Positions 37,079 to 48,700 of a stretch of 60,000 bases of DNA are shown here, one piece after another. Numbering within the stretch: position 1 is the stretch's first letter; the number at the start of each line of letters is the position of its first letter. This DNA comes from Strigamia acuminata (Eukaryota; Arthropoda; Chilopoda; Geophilomorpha; Linotaeniidae). The notes beneath the pieces were generated by a model, which searched no databases, was not told the origin of the DNA, and saw nothing but the letters and a program-made list of their open reading frames with translations. Both the position numbers and the translations under genes were made by a program. The stretch covers positions 9,876,259 through 9,936,258 of the forward strand of contig OX442320.1 in the NCBI GenBank assembly GCA_949358305.1, read 5' to 3'.

Positions 37079-37084
37079 ATATCT

Positions 37085-37290
37085 TCCATTTGTAAATTTA
37101 ATCTAAGTCCATCAATTCATTTTGTAAATTTATTCTAAGTCCATCAATTCATTTTGTAAATTTATTCTAAGTCCATCAATTCATTTTGTAAATTTATTCT
37201 AAGTCCATCAATTCATTTTGTAAATTTATTCTAAGTCCATCAATTCATTTTGTAAATTTATTCTAAGTCCATCAATTCATTTTGTAAACA
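37085..37290. repeat. 31-bp tandem array
   Basis: About six copies of a 31-bp unit containing TTCTAAGTCCATCAATTCAT. Directly follows the polypyrimidine array. Confidence 0.95.
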
Positions 37291-37439
37291 GTGTATAAAA
37301 TTCATTGAATAAAGTTTCTTTTGAATAGCATTTTTTATTTCTTATAAATCAATTATCTACAATGCACTACCTCCATCGCCAATTTCTTAAAAAAGACTTA
37401 GCGAAAATTATATAGAAAGGAACAGCGATTCACGTGGGA

Positions 37440-37745
37440 GATATTTTCAAAAGAGGGAAGGAAAGAAAGAAAGAAAATGGAAGAGAAGGGAAGCGAAGAG
37501 CAAGAAAATGGAAGAGAAGGGAAGCGGAGAGCAAGAAAATGGAAGAGAAGGGAAGCAAAGAGAAAGAAAATGGAAGAGAAGGGAAGCAAAGAGAAAGAAA
37601 ATGGAAAAGAAGGGAAGCAAAGAGAAAGAAAATGGAAGAGAAGGGAAGCAAAGAGAAAGAAAGAGAAAGAAAATGGAAGAGAAGAGAAAGAAAGAGAAAG
37701 AAAATGGAAGAGAAGAGAAAGAAAGACAAAAAAATAAAAGTTATA
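37440..37745. repeat. Polypurine tandem array, about 31-bp unit
   Basis: Almost pure A/G on the plus strand, units including GGAAGAGAAGGGAAGCAAAG. It is the strand-opposite composition of the polypyrimidine array 360 bp upstream. Confidence 0.93.
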
Positions 37746-37799
37746 AGAGAAGGTAAAGGTAAAATGGAGGAAGAGTAGAAAAAAAATACATTTATTTAA

Positions 37800-38625
37800 A
37801 ATAAAGTGTCAAGTTGCTCTCGATGTCTTCTGTGTTCGACGAAGTTGCTCGCATACTGGTATCTTCAAATTGCACAGCCGTGAATATGAAAAAAAAATAA
37901 AAGATTAATTAATAAGTATAATAGCACAGAAAGTCTATAGTGGCAAACAATATGTCGTGAATAATAAATAGATACAAAAGTTCAAAAACAGCCACTAATT
38001 CAAATAAAATAAAACGAAAATTTTATAAAACTAAGACTAACCAAAGAGCTTACCTCGAACGTTGATCCCGCACATCCTTCTTGTTTGCAGACGAAAGAAC
38101 AACTGAAAAAATTTCAGACAAATAAAAAATAAATCAAGTCTTGGCACTTTTGAATTTTGAATATGTAATGAGCGTGCGGGATGCTTCCTGTTCCTGCTCA
38201 AATGTGCATTCTGGGAGTTGCAGTCGAAATGGCCCGTTAGTTACATACATATTGCCCACAGATGGCGTAGAATCAAATTTAATAAAATGAATAAACAATT
38301 GACAAAAATTACTATAACTTACACGATAATTTCCCCGTTTTCAGCCCTAACTCGATTTATCTTCTTATTTCGATTCGCTGGGCTCGATTTCACAGATTAT
38401 TCTACTCCATCATTTTAGCGTACAGGCTCATTGTGAAAACTCCGGCGATAACTCGCGGAGCTATGGTGGCATGTGGCTGCTATCATAGGAAACTGATAAA
38501 TAAATTCGTTTTAAATCGCACCTGAGTCAACACTTAGCTACTCTCATCTTAATAAAAGTACTTACTTTGGCTGCATGTAATCGCAAATCAACGAGCTCAT
38601 TGGCCAAGTGAACAGCATCGTTCAA
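37800..38625 (-). other. Possible small spliced minus-strand locus
   Basis: A minus exon at about 38102-38054 (CSFVCKQEGCAGSTFE, then GTAAGC) and a downstream part at 37880-37800 share a possible reading frame. An ATG exon with donor lies near 38605-38569 (MSSLICDYMQPK|GTAAG). The downstream part is related to the end of the plus locus at 36350-36490. The coding status is unclear. Confidence 0.3.
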
Positions 38626-39412
38626 AAAACTGTCTTTCATCGGTGGCGCCACTCAACGGGTGAAAAAGAAGACTTTTTTTTTCATTTTACTAACCAACCG
38701 CAGGTTCAAACTGTGGGCGATAAAGCGAGTTGTTATTATTCCTCCACATCTCGTCTCCGTTCATGGCAAAGCGACCACTTGGCGCCAACGTGCGAAAATC
38801 TATGCACGGACCCAAAGAAAACAAACCAAGAACGAATTTAATCTACAATGATATAATAAAATAATGATTTACGTTTGATTATTCTGAAAACTACAATAAA
38901 TACACAAGTTGGCTGTCTCCTATCCAAGTCCACGGACTATACAACGAAAATGTCTTCATTTTTACCCGTTGAGTGGCGCCACCGTCAAAGTGCACTTTTT
39001 TAAACTATACAACGAGAATGTCTTCATTTTTACCCGTTGAGTGGCGCCACCGTCAAAGTGCACCTTTTTGAACTATACAACGAAAATGTCTTCATTTTTA
39101 CCCGTTGAGTGGCGCCACCGTCAAAGTGCACTTTTTTGAACGAAACAACGAAAATGTCTTCATTTTTACCCGTTGAGTGGCGCCACCGTCAAAGTGCACT
39201 TTTTTGATCTATACAACGAAAATGTCTTTATTTTTACCCGTTAAGTGGCGCCACCGTCAAAGTGCACTTTTTTGAACTATACAACGAAAATGTCTTCATT
39301 TTTACCCGTTGAGTGGCGCCACCGTCAAAGTGCACTTTTTTGAACTCGTTCAAAAAAGTGCACTTTGACGGTGGCGCCACTCAACGGGTAAAAAATAAGA
39401 CATTTTGCGTCT
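38620..39412. repeat. 68-bp fold-back satellite
   Basis: Six head-to-tail 68-bp units (phase marks TGTCTTCA at 38951, 39019, 39087, 39155, 39223 and 39291), each with CCCGTTGAGTGGCGCCACCG. Two copies lie in reverse orientation, at about 38620-38675 and 39347-39411. The last direct unit meets the second inverted copy at a near-perfect palindrome centred at about 39346. Sequence after each inverted copy (GGGCGATAAA...) is also related, so the duplicated module is larger than the satellite unit. Confidence 0.9.
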
Positions 39413-39715
39413 TTTTACAAACTACGGAATGTTGATTCAACAGGATTTGCGTGAGTTTAATAAATTGAAAACGTTTTGTTTAGCCACAGTTCAGGCTACG
39501 ATGCGGGCGATAAATCGATAACTTATTACGATAATACGTTTATTAAACCACTGGATGTCGTCAGAAAACTCTTCTCCAAATCACATATAGATTGTTTGCA
39601 TTTCATCATCTTTCTATTTAATATCACGTCCAACCTAAAAGCATCGAAAGCAGACAACGAAAGAAGGGAAAAAACGCAACATTTTAACTGCTAAAATTGG
39701 AAAATTAAAAAATAA

Positions 39716-39721
39716 TTTATT
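39716..39721 (-). terminator. Poly(A) signal, nudC
   Basis: Minus-strand AATAAA about 50 bases after the nudC stop. Confidence 0.55.
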
Positions 39722-39769
39722 AGTGCCAAATAATCAAAGCGTCAACATGGTAAACAATGTTTAATCGTT

Positions 39770-41740
39770 TTAAGTGTATTTGCATTTGGAAAAATCCATC
39801 TCTGGATGTTGTTTCATAAACTTCTCCAAAATATCTTTCTTCTTTTGATCTTCGGACGTCGGCAAGCCAAGTTCGCGTTGTCGCTGGTCGTACATCATCT
39901 TCTCGACCATCCCGCGCGTTTCCCCGTCCAAATCGGACAATTTCGACGGCTCCGGATTCACCTTCCTCGTGTTTATCTCGGGATCAGTCACGACCAACTT
40001 CGTCCACCACTCGATTTTGTTCACTTTTTCCATGGTAATGCCGATGCTCCTGCTGTCGTCGATCACCCAGCAGCTCTCTTCTACTTTGATTTTACTGTAC
40101 AACTCCGCATCTATGATAGGCGGGTGACCCTTAAGACCTACTTTTAAATGCTGAAACAAATACATTTTATTAATACACTATAATAACTATTAAAATGGAT
40201 ACAGTAAAGCTCCGAATTAACGCCTTGCTGCTATCGGTGATTTTTAGAGCAAAATCGGTAATTTTTAGAGCAAAATCGGTAATTTTTAGAGCAAAATCGG
40301 TAATTTTTAGAGCAAAATCGGTGATTTTTAGAGCAAAATCGGTGATTTTTAGAGCAAAATCGGTAATTTTTAGAGCAAAATCGCTGATTTTTAGAGCAAA
40401 ATCGCTGATTTTTAGAGCAAAATCGCTGATTTTTAGAGCAAAATCTGTAATTTTTCCAACAAAACAATGTTTATAAACAAAATCGGTAGTTTTTCCAACA
40501 AAACAATGTTTATAAATAAAATCAGTGATTTTTCCAGCAAAATCAGTGATTTTTCCAGCAAAATCAGTGATTTTTCCAGCAAAATCAGTGATTTTTCCAG
40601 CAAAATCAGTGATTTTTCCAGCAAAATCAGTGATTTTTCCAGCAAAATCAGTGATTTTTCCAGCAAAATCAGTGATTTTTCCAGCAAAATCAGTGATTTT
40701 TCACAAATTAGTAATTTTTCAAGAAAATCACGATTTTTGTAACATCCGAGCACTCGATTGCTCGGCGTTGAAACAAGCACGGGCCACAATTCGGAACTTT
40801 AGAGTATTTTTCTTACTTTTTGGTGGAATTCTACAACAACATCCCTGCTTTTAATATCGAAATTCACATTAATTGGAATTTTAACTTCGATTTCAATCAA
40901 ACTCTGCGTCCATTTGTAATTAGGTAAATCGCATCCGTTGCCCGCATTTGGTTTCAATTTCCCCTTGTCCTTCGCGTCCTCTTCTTCGTCGTCCTCGTCG
41001 ATCTAATTAATTAAAAAATAAACATTAATCCACGTTAACATTTCGTTTTAAAAGCAACATTTACTTTTTCTTCGCCGTTTGCTTCGGTGGCATCGTTGCC
41101 AGCACCGACGGTCGGAGATTCGCTCCGATTTTTCTCGCTTTCCAACTTAATTTCCAGCTTGGCGGCTTCTTCGTCCGTCAGTTCTTTAATGGTGGGCTGT
41201 GCTTCCACCGCCGTCCTGTTTTCTGTTTTCTTTTTATTCAGTTTTTCTTTTCGTTTGGCCTCGAGTTTCTCGTTTTCTTTCCGTTTCTTCTCTTGCGCGT
41301 CGACTGCCGTGCTTTTGTATTTGTTAAACTTCTCCATCGTCAGCTGAAAATTTAGAAATTACATAAAAATTTTAAAAAAAATTAATTTTGTTTTTTATTT
41401 TTTTAAATTTCAAACTCACTTTCTCCGCGGCACCGTCACCACCACCGGTGTAGAAGTCGGTTTTCCGTGCGAGAAAATTAAAAATGGTATCTAACACCTG
41501 TAAATAAAAGAAATGAATTTAGACAAATTTATTAATTAATTTATTTCAATCAGTCATTAAAATGTTTAATTTCTTTAGAACGTCGATAAATTATTTCACG
41601 AGATAACTTCGTCGTAAATAGATTTACGGATAAAGAATGAATTTTTATAAGATACTCACATCTTGGACCCCTCCTTCATGCTCTTGCGCCATCGCTAAGA
41701 GCATGCCATCAAATCGATCCGCTTCACCTTTGTCAGCCAT
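39770..41740 (-). CDS. nudC: NudC, nuclear distribution protein
   Basis: Five minus-strand exons (41740-41660, 41497-41420, 41343-41065, 41002-40817, 40150-39770) give 334 residues, the usual NudC length. The N-terminus ([20 protein letters not shown]) is followed by a charged coiled-coil region ([20 protein letters not shown]), the CS domain ([16 protein letters not shown] ... [16 protein letters not shown] ... [11 protein letters not shown]), and the conserved C-terminus ([50 protein letters not shown]). NudC is an Hsp90-linked co-chaperone that stabilises the dynein regulator LIS1 and other client proteins. The 665-bp intron before the last exon is largely two tandem arrays. Confidence 0.97.
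40234..40442. repeat. Intronic 21-bp tandem array 1 (nudC)
   Basis: About ten copies of ATCGGTAATTTTTAGAGCAA (21 bp with the last A). Confidence 0.95.
40511..40700. repeat. Intronic 21-bp tandem array 2 (nudC)
   Basis: About nine copies of ATCAGTGATTTTTCCAGCAA (21 bp with the last A); a relative of array 1, from which it is separated by about 65 bp. Confidence 0.95.
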
Positions 41741-42716
41741 CTTTGAAACGAGTTCAATACCAACTTCGTACCAACTCGTGTATCGGAATATCCGGGTAAC
41801 TCTCTCGGCCTACGTCTGATTGGCTGTTGGTGCAAAAGTCTAGTTATCTGCCGGTAGAGAGTGCGAATTGCAGCGCCGTGTTTAAAAGAAAGCCTAAAAT
41901 CAATAAATTTTACTCTCGTTGCATTTGTATTTTATTCGTGTTCGTCGTCTAAAAATAAAAATAATTCCGAGTCTTTTTAATAATTTGTGATAGATATTTT
42001 GATTTATTCAGTAATGTATTTCAATGTCCCGTTGATGAATGATGTTAGAGAGAAACTTACACACTGTTCTTGTAAATCTATGTATATATACATTGGAACA
42101 GTTAATAAATTCTAATTCACATCTTTTGCTATTCATAATTAAAATAAAAAAAATCAAAACACGTGTAACCACTACTCAAGTGTAATAGGCGCCTATTATA
42201 ATAATATTTTACAAGATAAATTGTCCAGCACGATTAAAATATAAACGAAAAACGCATTAACTGCAAAAACACAACTTATGAAAAATCACCATCACTTTTG
42301 CTACACTGTATATACAGGAAAATGTATATCAACATGCTTAGCTTTCTGTAAAAATATCTTTTTCCGTTAAAAAATTAAAATACTGTATAGTCAACAACGT
42401 CTGTGTATATAGCTAGATACATTTATATAAATATTACATTAGATTAGAAAGAGTATACCTATGTTCGCACCATAAGTTTTTAGTTTAAAATAACAAAAAT
42501 ATTATTTTGTGTTAATCGAATTAGTATTTACATAATTGGTAATAATAAAGAAAACCTTGGTTTGTCGTCAGGAGAATAAAATGCTATAATATTCAGAATA
42601 TTATATTTCATTTTTAAAAATAATTTGAAATAGTCAAATAGATTATTACTCTAGCACCAGGCTAAATGTATGACGAATCTACTGGATTTTTTTTTAAAAA
42701 TATTTTTTTATATTTT
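41741..42716. other. Intergenic region nudC / anion exchanger
   Basis: nudC 5' flank followed by probable 3'UTR of the anion exchanger. AT-rich, without convincing ORFs. Confidence 0.5.
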
Positions 42717-45700
42717 TTAACAGCCTGGCATTTTTGCTTCTTGATGAAAATCTTTCTCTTCTTCTTCATCTTCGTTTGATGAGTCAGGAGCTGCTCCATC
42801 CAACTAAAATTATTAATTTATTATTAATTTTTTTAAATGAAATTTCGGCATAATTTGATCAATTTTGGATGAATATCGACATAATTTGATCAATTTTGAG
42901 TGAATATCGACATAATTTTTATCAATTTTGGACGAAATTCGACAAAATCTGACAAATTATAGACAATCTTTGATAAATCTAGACATAATTTGATAAATCT
43001 AGACATAATTTAATAAATTTAGACATAATTTAATAAATTTAGACATAATTTAATAAATCTAGACATAATTTGATAAATCTAAACATAATTTGATAAATCT
43101 AAACATAATTTGATAAATCTAAACATAATTTGATAAATCTAAACATAATTTGATAAAATTTTGATAAATTTAAACATAATTTGATAAAATTTTGATAAAT
43201 CTAAACATAATTTGATAAAATTTTGATAAATCTGAACATAATTTGTTAAAATTTTGATAAATCTAGACATAATTTGACCAAATTTTGATAAATCTAGACA
43301 GAATTTGATCAAATTTTACCAAATCTAGCCAAAATGTAATCAAAATTTGATAACTCCAGACAGAATCTCATCAATTTTTGATAAACTTCAACAAAACCTC
43401 AACCAAGTACTCACCGCTTGCAACTCATTCTCACTGAACGCAAACTTAAACAAATGCCTCCTCAACGGAATCATAAGCAACAGAACGAAAGGCAAAGCAA
43501 TCGCACCCGGCGACTCCTTAACGAACCACAACAACCCGATGCAACAAAGCTGAATCATGGTATACATATGCATCTTACAAGTCCTCACCTAAAAAACCAA
43601 AAAAACCAAAATTAAACCAAAAACAAAACCAAAACCAAAACCCTAACTTACCCTGCGCACATACACAACATCAGGATGATGCTTAACGGGCATCGCGATC
43701 AGATGCAAGCGCTCAATGAACTGCACCCCGATCATGGAAACAAAACCCATGTAGAGAAACACGCCGAACAAAACGGGCACCGGAATGAGCCTCAGCAGAG
43801 GCGCCATCGCCACCGACGCGCCGACGAGGAGACTCACGCAGAAATTGGTCACTCGCTGCTCCTTGACGCCCAAAATGTAGGGCTTATCGCCGGGCGCGTG
43901 ACTCCTGCTCATCACGGTCAGACTCATGATGTGCGAAATGGCTCGCACGATGGCCGCCGACATCCACGGACCCCCGATCAACGCGCAGCCCATGTTTAAG
44001 CAATTCACGAGTAGAATGTCGATGTGATATCCGCTGCCTTTGCGCAGTTTGCGCTCTTTTTTCTGCACGAGCAGTCTGTGATAAAAATGATTTGATTAAA
44101 TTATTAAATTAAATTTTGTTTAATTTCTTACTCTCCGATTTGTTCTTCCATGAAAATGAGGATAAAGAAGAGTATTGCGGGGAGAATGGAGCCGAATATG
44201 AGCCAGACTGGGAAGTCGCCATCGCGGCCCAGCGGATTGATAAACCAACCACGTACTTCCGGCCTGCTTGGAGTCAAACCACTTGGAACTTGGAGTTTCT
44301 GGAGACGAACAGTGATTATTTATTCTATGGAAATGAGTGAGTGTGTGAGTTGTTACTTGAGTGTACGTTTCGTGAATCAGGTAGTCCAAAGTGACCATTA
44401 TAATGATTGCAATTGGAACACCAAAGTCACCTAACGCACGACGGGCCTGAAACAAATTTACTTTTAGTGATAAAATTAAATTTTTGCACTTTCGTCAATC
44501 AAATAATGCCATTTTTGCACTTTCGTCAATCAAATAATGCCATTTTTGCATTTTATTTATCGAAAAATGCCATTTTTGCACTTTTATCAACCAGAAAAAG
44601 CCATTTTTGCACTTTTATCAATTAAATAATGCCATTTTTGCACTTTTGGCAATCAAAAATTGCCATTTTCGTATTGATAAATGAGTCATTTTGATGTAAA
44701 AATGGTAAAAAGAGGATTTTCAAACACTTACAACTCTTCCTAGATATTTTCCGTTCCTGAATTCGCGTAGGAAAAACGCGATAAAAAAGGTGCCAAACAT
44801 CAAAATGGTAGACAGAAGAGCCGTGTTTGGTTCGTTGGCGTTAATTTCTTCCTGAATGCCATCTTGATCCATCAGAAATTGCGAAGTAAGATTCGCCAGC
44901 GTGGTATTACCCCAATTCGTGCCGTTGTAAATGGACATTGCACTGGCAGTTCTGTTCATCGAAGGGCACACGAAGGGCGTGAGCGGATGCAGCTTGAAAA
45001 TCTGCAATGATATGCAAACTACGCTGAAAATTCCACTGACGTTCACCGACAAAGTTTTACAATTGTGGAGCCGCAAGGAAACGAACAGAACATTGAAAAC
45101 TTCAAACTATGATTGCAGTTTTTCGATCTACCTGAACGAGTTTGACGATACTTTCGTAGACAAAAATGATGGAGATGAGAGCGGCCAGTATTTCCTCGGT
45201 AAAACGCGTGATGAAGCGCAGGAAGAAACTGCCTTCGAACATGACGAAGAGGATCGTGAAGAGAGCCACCCAGATTCCGATCCACACTCTCAACGTGAGG
45301 AATTCGTAGCCGAGTTGATCGCAAAACTAAAAGACAAATCAAAAAGTCCAAATTAAAACGCTTATTAATCACAAAAAAATCGATTTTTCCAAATGAAATC
45401 ACTAAAACAATCGATTTTAACAAATTAAAACACTAAAAAGTTCGAAAAAATCGAAATTAAAACACTAAAAGATCCAAAAAAAATCGAAAAAATCGAAAAA
45501 ATGTCGAGTTTTACTAATTAAAACACTTAAAAATCGATTTTTACTAATTAAAACATTTAAAAATCGATTTTTACTAATTAAAACACTTAAAAATCGATTT
45601 TTACAAATTAAAACACTTAAAAATCGATTTTTACTAATTAAAACACTAAAAAAACGATTTTTTTTTTTTAAAAAAAAAAATTTCTACCTGAAACAAACTT

Positions 45701-48700
45701 TCGTCGAATAACAAGGTGGGTCCCGTGACTCCGATGATCATGAGCGGCTGCCCTGACAAAAGCGCGAACACGCAGCCGCTCAAAGACGTTGCGATCAACG
45801 TTTCGCAAACACCGATCATATTGTCGGTTTTGTCGCCCAACAATCCCCCAAAGCTGATGGCGCCCGACAACGCGGCAAAATAAATGAACACGACCGACGC
45901 CACGCACTGAGGATTGAGTGCATCTCTTATGTCGCTCCAGTAAAGTGGAAAACGGTTCATAACCTCTCGTCGCAGACCCCCAAACAAACGTCCCGTGCGT
46001 TTTAGAGGATCCACGGCCGCCTTTTTGGACACGAAAACTGAAAAAACAGCAAAAATCGAGTCAATAATTGTGAAAAATCGAACGATTAGACGCTTTAAAC
46101 CTTCGGTATCGCTGTCCCATCGTTTTAAATTGCGTTTGCCGTGTTTTTTCTGGATGATTTGCGTTGGATCGAAGGTGCGGAAGTCCCAGTTACCGGGTGG
46201 GAACACGATGCTTTGGTCTAGAAACTCGTTAATGGCCCGCAATAAGTCGTCTCTTTCGGTAGCGTTGTAAGCGACCGTCGTAAAACACTGAAATTTAATA
46301 CAACTTCGTTTAAACTGACCATATTTCCTCTCGTTTTAGCCAAAAAATTCAATTTTTCACATAAAATTGAAATTTTTCAGTCAAAAATTCAATTTTTCCG
46401 TCAAAAAATTCAATTTTTCATCCAAAAAATTAAACTGAATTTGACTTAATTCGTCAAAAATTCAATTTTTTCGTCAAAAATTCAATTTTTTCGTCAAAAA
46501 TTCAATTTTTTCGTCAAAAATTCAATTTTTTCGTCAAAAATTCAATTTTTTCGTCAAAAATTTAATTTTTTCGTCAAAAATTCAATTTTTCCGTCAAAAA
46601 TTCAATTTTTCACCCAAAAAATTCGACAGAATTTGACTAAATTAAATACCCTGTCGGACATCAAGGTGGAAAAAGATCTTCCGACTTCGTGATAATCCAA
46701 ATCGCAATCCGGAGGCCCGAGAAGAACGAAGAAAAATCGGACCGGAATGGGCACTTCGAGAGCCGAAGGAATGTACAGTCCTTCGGCTAGACGGATAAAC
46801 GCCATGGTGGGTTCCTCGAGGAAATCGACGGTTCCGACAAAAACGGCGCTCCCTTCGCATCCGTACGGAATTTTGCGCATGATGTAGTAGTCCGGAGTCA
46901 CGTGTCTGTTGCTCGCGACCGAGTCGACGTCGAATGCGCTTCCGTTCGACAGGGATCCGTCCTTCTTGTCGATCTGAGACGAGATTTTTAAATGTTTCGG
47001 TTGATTTACAAATCTGTTGCTCCGATAGTTACCACTGAATATCCGTCGTTGAATTTGACCGATGCTATGTCGTGGGAGTTTTTCCTCGAGTCGCTCATAA
47101 GGGGAATTTTAACGACGTTCATGTTTTCTTCGTTGCAATTTGAAAACGATAGGTTTTTGTTTAATCTAATCAAACAAATGACAAATGATTAGAACAGAAT
47201 TAAAATAGATTTTCAATCTCAAAAAGTCCATTTTTGCATTTTGCAACTTAAAGAGATTATCTGCATCTTTAAATGGATTTTTGTACACAAATAATGGATT
47301 TTTGTACACAAATAATGCATTTTTGTACACAAATAATGCATTTTTGTACACAAATAATGCATTTTTGTACACAAATAATGCATTTTTACACAAATAATGC
47401 ATTTTTATGCTTAAATTTAAACAAAAAATTCACTTTTGCATATTTAAAATGCATATTTTTCGCAAAGAAAATGCATATTTGCCCATGGAATGCATTTTAA
47501 ATGCAAACTTGCGCATAAAACATGCATTCCGCTATTTGAAAAACCCTAATTTATAATTACTTCAATTTGTTTTCATCGTTCAACTGAGTCAAAGACGACA
47601 CGTTTGACGAGAGATTCCTGCGTAAACCAGCAAAACTGTGTCCAATATGGTGATCCACAACGTGTTTGTGCCGTAGTAACAACACTCTCATAACAGCGGC
47701 TAATTTAAACAAAACAAAATAAAAAAAAACAAAAAAACGAAAAAAAAAAACAAATAATACCAACCCTTATCGTCCGACTTAATCTGATCGTTAGCAACCA
47801 TCGCTTCAACTATCCGGTACGCAATCCCCGGCAAATCCTTCTCTTCCAAATCAAGAAGAAGAATTCCTAAATAAAATTTTAAAAAAAATTTAAAAAAAAT
47901 TAAAAAAAATTAAATAAAAATGCTTGAACCTTGCTCCAAACATTTCCTCAAATTCAACAGACTGTGAAACGTTAACGACGCAATATGCGGTTTCCCCCAC
48001 CGATCTGCGCCCTCTTCCAGATCTTCTTCGTATTTAATCCAACGTGCGGTTTGCTGCCACTCCCTGTCGTCGCCCGTACCGAACAATTCGTCCAATTCCA
48101 CAAAAATCTGCAAATAAATAAATAAATAAAATAAAATAAAACAATATAAATAAAAATAAATGCACAAATATACCTCGTGCGGTTGATGATCGAATATCTT
48201 CTTCGTGATTGGCTGCTTGAGCGTCCCATCGCCCTGAACCGTCGTGCTCTTCGGTTGTATCTTATGACGGCGCATTCCGCGAGCATCGTCGAATCTGTGG
48301 CCTAAAAATCGACTTTTTTTAGTGACAAAACTTCGAATATTATCGACAAACTAACTGGCCATCACGTTCAAATCCCCTTCTTGAAGCAACATGGCTTCTT
48401 CGGCTTCGAACGGAGTCCGAATTTCATTCGCTTCCACTTCGGATCCGGTTCGTTGTCGCGACAACAGTTCGTCGTCGTCTTTCCGGCTGTGTTTATGTCG
48501 ATGGTGATGTCTAAATATATCAATAAATTAATTAATAAATTAATTAATAATCGAATAAATAATATTTACTTGTGTCTGTGCTTGTGACGTGTCTCTTCTT
48601 CTTCTTTTTCGTCGCCATTTGCGTCTTTATCTTTCGGATTTTCACCTAAAAATGAAATTTATTCAATAAAAATGGCGAAATTCGTTTAAAAAGTGATGAA

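Noticed and set aside
36380-37138. Three overlapping plus-strand ORFs of about 200-250 codons, and a minus one
   Set aside because: They lie in the C/T tandem array, where no frame can contain a stop; the peptides are pure repeats.
37434-37778. Lys/Glu/Arg-rich ORFs in several frames
   Set aside because: Products of the A/G tandem array.
40195-40854. Repeat ORFs inside the nudC intron
   Set aside because: They follow the 21-bp arrays and lie between two confirmed nudC exons.
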